NCBI GenBank assembly: GCA_023428785.1
Contig: JAEYWU010000043.1
Location: 1 to 40,869, forward strand
DNA length: 40,869 bases
Source: Pseudomonadota bacterium
GTDB taxonomy: Bacteria > Pseudomonadota > Alphaproteobacteria > Caulobacterales > Caulobacteraceae
Reading direction: 5' to 3'
The notes under the pieces were generated by a model. The model had not been told where the DNA came from, did not search any database, and was given only the letters and a program-made list of their open reading frames with translations. This document shows positions 32,088-40,869 of the stretch, piece by piece (the stretch's first letter is position 1; each line of letters begins with the position of its first letter). A program made the position numbers and the translations under genes.

Positions 32088-33006
32088 GATCAGCCTCGGT
32101 CCGGGCCTCGTCAGTATCGTTGGCCCGGCGGTACTCGTGCAGTTCGATCTCGATCTCGGTCGCCAGGGCGCCCCCGAGAAAGACGGCGTTCACGTTCCAG
32201 CTCAGCCAGATCAGGAACACCACCACGGCGCCCACCGAGCCATAGGTCGCGCCCAGCTCGACCACCTGATCGACATAGACCGCGCAGGCCCAGGACGCGA
32301 TCGCCAGCAGCGCCGCCGCCGCGATCCCGCCGCCCGCCGACGCCCGCCACGGCACCCGCTTGGAATGCGCCATGGCGAACCGGTAGAGCAGCGTCAGCCC
32401 GATCACGAGGCCCGCGAAGGCCCACATCCATTCGCTGTCCAGCCCCAGCCCTTCCAGCGGCTCGGTCTCCTGCGTCTGATGCATCAGCCGGATCGTCAGC
32501 ACCGCGCCTGACACCCCCGTCAGCAGCACGAAGGCGCAGATCGCCACCACGAAGGCCAGCAGGTTGAACCGGATGAAGCCATGCTGGTCCGTCTCATCAT
32601 GGATGAAGGTCAGTCCGGCCAGCACCGCCTTGAATCCCCGATGCGCGGCATAGGCGCCGACGATCAGCGCGACCGCGCTTTGCGCTGAGATCTGATGGAA
32701 CGGCGCATCGATCAGCCGCTCGACCTCGGACTGGAACAGCCCCCGCGCCGCATGGGGCACGACCTCGATCAAGGCCTCGGCCTGCTCCAGGCCGACCCCG
32801 GTGTTCAGCACGACCTTGAAGAAAGCGATGATCAGCGCCACGGCCGGGAAAACCGCCAGCAGCGCAAAGAAGGAAACGCCCCCGACGTAGAGCATGACAT
32901 CGCGCCCCCACAGCCGCCCCAGAGCCCGCCCGATCACGGACAGAGCACTGAAGAGCAGATTGCGCGCGGCCGGGCGTCGGACCCGTGTCGTCGGACGATC
33001 ACTCAT
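32056..33006 (-). CDS. YihY/BrkB-family membrane protein
   Basis: A 316-residue inner-membrane protein with six helices. The N-terminal RDVMLYVGGVSFFALLAVFPAVALIIAFF, the RFNLLAFVVA segment, the RVPWRASAGGGIAAA segment and YGSVGAVVVFLIWLSWNVNAVFLGGALATE are family hallmarks. Members were once called ribonuclease BN, which is wrong for this family; the true role is unsettled. The acidic C-terminal tail overlaps tusA on the other strand. Divergent from popA. Confidence 0.9.
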   Translation of the reverse strand: MSDRPTTRVRRPAARNLLFSALSVIGRALGRLWGRDVMLYVGGVSFFALLAVFPAVALIIAFFKVVLNTGVGLEQAEALIEVVPHAARGLFQSEVERLIDAPFHQISAQSAVALIVGAYAAHRGFKAVLAGLTFIHDETDQHGFIRFNLLAFVVAICAFVLLTGVSGAVLTIRLMHQTQETEPLEGLGLDSEWMWAFAGLVIGLTLLYRFAMAHSKRVPWRASAGGGIAAAALLAIASWACAVYVDQVVELGATYGSVGAVVVFLIWLSWNVNAVFLGGALATEIEIELHEYRRANDTDEARTEADLSLSEPRHFW

Positions 33007-33093
33007 CGGTCGGTGAAATCGACGGTTTTGGCGGTTCGATCAACCCCTCTTGAGCGATACCATTTGGTGACGGGATTGCGTAAGAACGCGCCC

Positions 33094-34431
33094 ATGGTGG
33101 AGACGCCCCTCGCGGCTACAGATTCGAAACCCGGCGCGGCGCCCCAGGCGCGCGTCGCTTTGCTCGCCCTCGAAGACGATCTGACCGGGCCGCTCGCCCA
33201 TGGCCTGGACGCCCTCGGCTGGCCGACCGTCACGGCCCGTTCGGTCGAAGGCGTCGAGCGCGCGATCTCCGATCTGGCCGTCGAGGCCGTGGTGGTCGAC
33301 GCCCGCGCCGACTGGCCCGAAGGGCTTTCAACCCGCCTCAAGGCGTCCGCCGGTGCGCGACGCTTGCCCGTCCTGGCGCTCGGCCGAGGCCTGGATCACC
33401 CGGATCTGATGATGACCCCGCCGGTGCATCCGGCCCAGGCGGCGCTGCGCCTGGAGCATCTCCTGCGCGCAGCCGTAGCCGCCGAAGAGTTCGAGCTACG
33501 CCGCGCAACCTTCGAAGAGCGCGGCGTCCGGCTTTCTCTGGACGCGCCCGAGAGCCCCCGTCGCATCCTGGCGGTCGGCGAGCCCGACCCTCGCTTCCTG
33601 GCCCTGTCGAACCATCTCGAGGACCGCGGCGTGCAACTGACGGCGGCCCTCACGCCCTACACGGCCTTCGACTATCTTCACGAACGCGAGTTCGACGCCG
33701 TGCTCCTGTGGGGCGGCGAACAGCGGGGCGAGACGCTCTCCATCGCCTCCGGCATCAAGCGCAACACCCGCCTCTACCACCTGCCGGTCGTCCTCTATCT
33801 GCGCTCGGACGCCGAGATAAACCTCGGCGAGATTTTCAACCGCGGCGTCGCCGACGTCGCTTCGCCCGACGCGCCTGAGCAGGAGACGGCCGACCGCGTC
33901 TTGGCCCTCGCCGATGCCTACCGCCGTCACCATCAGGTTCGCGAGACCCTGGAGCGCGCCCGCAACACAGGCGTCATGGACCCCGCGACCGGCCTGTTCA
34001 CGCGCGACCTGTTCGCCACCCACCTCGCCCGCCTCAGCGCCGCCGCCGAGCAGCGCAAGCGCCCGCTTTCCGTCTGTGTGATGCGCGTCGCCGACCGCGA
34101 CGCCGTCGCGGCCGCCCGCCCCGGCGGCTGGGTCGACCGCGCCATGCCCCAGATCGGCGCTATGATCTCGCGCCTGGTTCGGGCCGAGGACACGGCCGCC
34201 CGTCTGGCCCCGGAAGTCTTCGCCCTGGCTCTGCCTGCGACCCGCCTCGGCGAAGCCCGGCTCGTCTCAGAGCGCATCGCGGCCGTCATCGGCTGCACAG
34301 CCTTCCATGCCGGCGAGGACCGAAGTCCCTTCACGGTGTCCTTTGACATCGGCGAGGCGGAACAGCTCGGGGATGAGTCCCCCGCATCCCTGCTCGAGCG
34401 CGCCGCGCTCGATGCCCGCCCGGGCTCCTGA
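33094..34431 (+). CDS. popA: PopA-like c-di-GMP effector: REC-REC-degenerate GGDEF
   Basis: A 445-residue PleD-like protein. Two receiver-type domains (about 17-105 and 150-265; VVVDARAD in the first) precede a GGDEF domain that has lost catalysis: the GGDEF position reads APEVF (372-376). The allosteric I-site RxxD (Arg363-Ala-Glu-Asp366) remains, five residues before it as in PleD. That combination defines Caulobacter PopA, which binds c-di-GMP and helps deliver the cell-cycle regulator CtrA to ClpXP at the pole. GTG 33067 is an alternative start. The function is inferred from architecture. Its TGA directly abuts the convergent mfd stop. Confidence 0.78.
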   Translation: MVETPLAATDSKPGAAPQARVALLALEDDLTGPLAHGLDALGWPTVTARSVEGVERAISDLAVEAVVVDARADWPEGLSTRLKASAGARRLPVLALGRGLDHPDLMMTPPVHPAQAALRLEHLLRAAVAAEEFELRRATFEERGVRLSLDAPESPRRILAVGEPDPRFLALSNHLEDRGVQLTAALTPYTAFDYLHEREFDAVLLWGGEQRGETLSIASGIKRNTRLYHLPVVLYLRSDAEINLGEIFNRGVADVASPDAPEQETADRVLALADAYRRHHQVRETLERARNTGVMDPATGLFTRDLFATHLARLSAAAEQRKRPLSVCVMRVADRDAVAAARPGGWVDRAMPQIGAMISRLVRAEDTAARLAPEVFALALPATRLGEARLVSERIAAVIGCTAFHAGEDRSPFTVSFDIGEAEQLGDESPASLLERAALDARPGS

Positions 34432-37886
<3,455 letters not shown>

Positions 37887-37890
<4 letters not shown>

Positions 37891-38153
37891 GACAGCTCCT
37901 CACGACCAAAGGCGATGACGCGGTCCAGCATCGGCCCGACGTATTCGGGGTCCGGCTCGGCGCTTCCCAGAATCCAGGTCCAGAGCTTGTCGTCGGGCGC
38001 TTCCATGACCGCCTCGAACGCGTCCAGTTCGGCTTCGCTCATCGAGGCCAGCTTCCGGTCGGCGAATGCGCCCAACACCAGATCACACTCCCGCATGCCC
38101 CGACGCCAGGCGCGGTATTTCAGGCGTTGCACGCGCGAGATGTCTTCGGCCAC
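37887..38153 (-). CDS. sdhE: FAD assembly factor SdhE
   Basis: An 88-residue helical protein that promotes covalent attachment of FAD to succinate dehydrogenase. RGMRE (residues 18-22) is the diagnostic RGxxE motif, within YRAWRRGMRECDLVLG. FEAVMEAPDDKLWTWILG completes the family pattern. It precedes mfd with a 4-nt overlap and is divergent from recG; the 84-bp gap between has no motif I recognise. Confidence 0.92.
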
Positions 38154-38237
38154 CGGTTTTCACCCGTCCGTTCAGAGAAATCAGGGCCGCTGAAATAGGC
38201 TCTGCGCGACTGATGCGCCAGCCGGTAAGGTCCAAAC

Positions 38238-40322
38238 ATGCGGCCTCAGATTCTGTTTCCGCTTTTCGCAGACATCGCCACCCTGAAGGGCGTCGGCGAG
38301 CGCGTCCGCGCGCCGCTCCAGAAGATCGCCGGGCCGTTGATTCGCGACGTGGCCTTCACCCTGCCCCACGGGCTGATCCAGCGTCGCCGAATGACAGCCG
38401 CATCGGCCATCGAGGGACAGATTGGCGTCTTCGAGATCCAGATCGACCAGCACATCGGCTCACGCAAGCCGGGCCAGCCCTACAAGGTCCGCGGGTTCGA
38501 CGAGACCGGGTGGGTCCACCTCGTCTACTTCAAGACCTATGGCGACAGCCTGCTCAAGAGCCTGCCGGTCGGCGCGCGGCGGGTCATCTCTGGCAAGGTC
38601 GAGCACTTCGGCTCGGAGGTACAGATCCCACACCCGGACTATGCCGTGATCCCTGAAAAGGCCGGCGACATTCCTTTGGTGGAGGCCGTCTACCCGGCCG
38701 GCGGAGGCCTCTCATCGCGACAGGTCCGAAAGTTCGCCCTGGACGCCCTTGGCCAGACGCCCCCCCTTCCCGAGTGGCAAGACCCGGCCTGGCGCCAGAA
38801 GCTGGCCTGGCCCGGATGGCGGGACGCCCTCCAGACAGCCCACCAGCCACGTACTGAAGCCGACCTTGACGCCGGCGCCGTCGCCCGCCAGCGGCTGGCT
38901 TTCGATGAGTTGCTGGCCCACCAGTTGGCGCTCGCCCAGCGCAAGCGCGCGCGCCGGCGTCTCTCCGCGCCGGTCCTGACGGCGGGAGCTCTGTCACAGA
39001 CCTTGCAGGCCGCCCTGCCCTTCGCCCTGACCGGCGCCCAGGCCCGCGCACTTTCCGACATCCGCGCTGATCTCGCATCGGGCGCCCGCATGGGCCGACT
39101 GCTTCAGGGGGACGTGGGCTCCGGCAAGACGGCGGTCGCGCTGCTCGCCATGGCGGCCGCCATCGACAGCGGCTTTCAGGCCGCCCTGATGGCCCCAACC
39201 GAAATCCTGGCCCGCCAGCACCATGAACGGCTCCAGCCCATGTTCGCAGACGCCGGGATCGACTGCGTTCTTCTGGTCGGCCGCGACAAGGGCGCTGCGC
39301 GCCTGCGCGCCATGAGCGGGCTGGCCGACGGCTCCACCGCCGTCGTCATCGGCACCCACGCCCTGTTCCAGGACGCGGTTCGGTTCGCCAACCTCGGCCT
39401 GGCCGTCGTCGACGAACAGCACCGCTTCGGCGTGGCCCAGCGCAACCTGCTACAGGCCAAAGCCGGCTCCGGTGAGGGCGGCGCGCACCTTCTGACTATG
39501 TCGGCCACGCCGATCCCTCGCACGCTCGAACTGACGCAGTACGGCGACCTCGACGTCTCACGCCTCGACGAAAAACCCCCGGGCCGCCAGCCGATCACCA
39601 CCAGCGTCCTGCCGACGGATCGGGTGGACGCAGTGCTCGATCGTCTCGGCCAGGTCATCGAGACCGGCGCTCAGGCCTACTGGATCTGTCCGCTGGTCGC
39701 CGAGAACGTTGAGGTCGATCTCGCCTCCGCCGAGGCCCGCGCCGCCGCACTACGCGCCCGGTTCGGCGACCGTGTCGGGCTGGTCCACGGGCAGATGCCC
39801 GGCGCCGAGCGTGAAGCCGTCATGGCCGCCTTCGCTCGCAACGAGCTTTCCCTGCTGGTGGCAACGACGGTCGTCGAGGTCGGCGTCGATGTGCCCAACG
39901 CCACAATCATGATCATCGAGCAGGCGGAGCGCTTCGGCCTGGCCCAGCTGCATCAACTCCGTGGCCGCGTCGGCCGCGGCGCGGACAAGTCGGCCTGCGT
40001 GCTCCTCTACGACCCGCCGCTCAGCCAGATAGCCCAGGCGCGTCTCGAGGTGGTCCGCAGCACCGAGGACGGCTTCCTCATCGCCGAACAGGACTGGGCC
40101 ATGCGCGGCGGTGGCGATCCGCTGGGCCTGCGCCAGGCCGGCATTCCCGCCTACCGCTTCGCCGACCCCGTCGCCCACCGCGACCTGCTGCTGGCGGCAG
40201 CTGACGACGCCCGTATCCAGCTGGCCCGCGATCCAGACTTCTCGAGCGAACGCGGTCAGGCCCTGAGTGTGCTCAGCGAACTGTTCGACTGGAAGCCCGA
40301 CCGCTCAGATCAGCCGGACTGA
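38238..40322 (+). CDS. recG: ATP-dependent DNA helicase RecG
   Basis: A 694-residue fork-reversal helicase for recombination and replication restart. The N-terminal wedge/OB domain (about 1-190) recognises branched DNA. Motor motifs are Walker A GDVGSGKT (about 291), TEILARQH, DEQHRFG (from 392), SATPIPRTLELT and QLRGRVGRG, with the C-terminal segment MRGGGDPLGLRQ typical of RecG. Together with mfd it makes a DNA-repair cluster with related motors on opposite strands. Ends 5 nt before the glycine-zipper gene. Confidence 0.96.
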   Translation: MRPQILFPLFADIATLKGVGERVRAPLQKIAGPLIRDVAFTLPHGLIQRRRMTAASAIEGQIGVFEIQIDQHIGSRKPGQPYKVRGFDETGWVHLVYFKTYGDSLLKSLPVGARRVISGKVEHFGSEVQIPHPDYAVIPEKAGDIPLVEAVYPAGGGLSSRQVRKFALDALGQTPPLPEWQDPAWRQKLAWPGWRDALQTAHQPRTEADLDAGAVARQRLAFDELLAHQLALAQRKRARRRLSAPVLTAGALSQTLQAALPFALTGAQARALSDIRADLASGARMGRLLQGDVGSGKTAVALLAMAAAIDSGFQAALMAPTEILARQHHERLQPMFADAGIDCVLLVGRDKGAARLRAMSGLADGSTAVVIGTHALFQDAVRFANLGLAVVDEQHRFGVAQRNLLQAKAGSGEGGAHLLTMSATPIPRTLELTQYGDLDVSRLDEKPPGRQPITTSVLPTDRVDAVLDRLGQVIETGAQAYWICPLVAENVEVDLASAEARAAALRARFGDRVGLVHGQMPGAEREAVMAAFARNELSLLVATTVVEVGVDVPNATIMIIEQAERFGLAQLHQLRGRVGRGADKSACVLLYDPPLSQIAQARLEVVRSTEDGFLIAEQDWAMRGGGDPLGLRQAGIPAYRFADPVAHRDLLLAAADDARIQLARDPDFSSERGQALSVLSELFDWKPDRSDQPD

Positions 40323-40327
40323 GGGGC

Positions 40328-40678
40328 TCAGTAGTACGGATACCGGTATCCGTCGCGGCGCGGCACGCGCGTATAGCCGTAGCGGCCGTCGCGGTTATAG
40401 CCGCCGAATCCATAGCCGCAGGGGTCCTCGCGTTCGGACAGCTGGTTTCCGATCAGGCCGCCTGCCAGAGCGCCAATGGCCGCACCCTCCTCCCGATTGC
40501 CTTCACCCGCGATAGCCGCACCGACCGCAGCGCCAAGCGCCGCTCCCGCGGCCGTCGCATACTGGCGGTTCTGGATGTAATCGCGCTCGCAGGCCGAGGC
40601 GTAGTCATAGGTCGTCGCACAGCCACTCATCAGCAAGCCGCCGCTGGCCACCGCGGCCATGATCACAATCGCTCGCAT
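40328..40678 (-). CDS. glycine-zipper outer-membrane lipoprotein (17-kDa antigen type)
   Basis: A 116-residue protein. The lipobox LLMSGC places the lipid on Cys20. A glycine zipper follows (AAGAALGAAVGAAIAGEG ... GAAIGALAGGLIGN), the double helical hairpin of the Rick_17kDa_Anti / SlyB group. The C-terminus is rich in Tyr, Arg and Gly (YNRDGRYGY ... YRYPYY). ATG 40678 is chosen for the signal; an upstream ATG would add 15 charged residues in front of it. Probably an envelope-integrity protein; precise role unknown. Confidence 0.85.
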   Translation of the reverse strand: MRAIVIMAAVASGGLLMSGCATTYDYASACERDYIQNRQYATAAGAALGAAVGAAIAGEGNREEGAAIGALAGGLIGNQLSEREDPCGYGFGGYNRDGRYGYTRVPRRDGYRYPYY

Positions 40679-40752
40679 CGCTCCATCCTCTCGCCTCTGC
40701 TGAGAGGGGCAACGCCGGGTCAAGTCTCACGTTCCCGCAGGTCCAAAAGCAA

Positions 40753-40782
40753 AAGGCCCCGGAGATTGCTCTGCGGGGCCTT
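40753..40782 (-). terminator. rho-independent terminator of tuf
   Basis: A perfect 8-bp stem AAGGCCCC/GGGGCCTT with a 14-nt loop. On the minus strand it is followed by TTGCTTTTG. It lies 35 nt after the tuf stop. Confidence 0.85.
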
Positions 40783-40817
40783 CGCTTGTTCTGAGGTCGT
40801 CAGACCGTCGAGTAGGA

Positions 40818-40869
40818 CTACTCGATGATCTTGGCGACGACGCCGGCGCCGACGGTGCGGCCGCCTTCG
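40818..40869 (-). CDS. tuf: elongation factor Tu, C-terminal end only
   Basis: Only the last 16 codons are inside the window: EGGRTVGAGVVAKIIE then TAG. This is the invariant C-terminus of EF-Tu, which carries aminoacyl-tRNA to the ribosome. The gene continues past the window edge. The terminator at 40753-40782 serves it. Confidence 0.93.
   Translation of the reverse strand, partial: EGGRTVGAGVVAKIIE

Overview
The window comes from the chromosome of a GC-rich alphaproteobacterium, most likely Caulobacteraceae and probably Brevundimonas or a close relative. The evidence is a TonB-dependent receptor with a Caulobacter-style signal peptide, a FixL-FixJ-FixK oxygen cascade, a PopA-like degenerate GGDEF protein (a Caulobacter cell-cycle factor), alphaproteobacterial GTTC-N7-GTTC LexA boxes, CcrM-type GANTC clusters and TTAA-N7-TTAA CtrA boxes. 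It holds about 37 protein genes, three tRNAs and the last codons of tuf. No rRNA, CRISPR array, transposase or integrase was seen.

Layout. (1) 0-5 kb: a TonB-dependent receptor behind a near-consensus PHO box, a GT39-type membrane glycosyltransferase, msrA and tRNA-Ser(CGA). (2) 5-19 kb: a low-oxygen block with a universal stress protein, two flavodoxin-fold oxidoreductases, a small cytochrome c, an unannotated 33-residue membrane peptide, fixK, fixL-fixJ, ompW, hemN, cydA-cydB-cydX, and the divergent cydD-cydC pair that exports thiols for bd-oxidase assembly. Four TTGA-N6-TCAA-type FixK/FNR boxes lie in front of usp, the second oxidoreductase, ompW and cydA/cydD. The block therefore looks like one regulon encoded beside its own sensor: FixL senses O2, FixJ drives fixK, and FixK drives the high-affinity bd oxidase, anaerobic haem synthesis, OmpW and stress functions. 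(3) 19-21.6 kb: an MHS-family transporter, tRNA-Arg(CCT), a diverged tandem duplication and tRNA-Lys(CTT). Each copy of the duplication has a promoter module with LexA, CcrM and CtrA-like sites. One copy keeps the tRNA and the other keeps a small ORF. (4) 21.8-29.2 kb: amino-acid permease with Hpt protein, chorismate mutase with ferredoxin-NADP reductase, a 3D-domain protein, a membrane protein with a GST, an AT-rich island with a 43-residue membrane peptide, a Cys-rich lipoprotein and a second MHS transporter. (5) 29.2-30 kb: a gene-free stretch rich in inverted repeats. (6) 30-40.9 kb: M1 aminopeptidase, tusA, a YihY-family protein, popA, mfd with sdhE, recG, a glycine-zipper lipoprotein and the 3' end of tuf with its terminator.

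The most novel item is the duplicated LexA/CcrM/CtrA module at about 20.6-21.3 kb, which looks like the control region of an undescribed DNA-damage and cell-cycle responsive small gene next to tRNA-Arg. Other points are the 33-aa and 43-aa membrane peptides, a PHO-box-controlled TonB receptor, and a structured intergenic region at 29.2-29.95 kb. All functional statements are read from sequence by eye. No database search was run.
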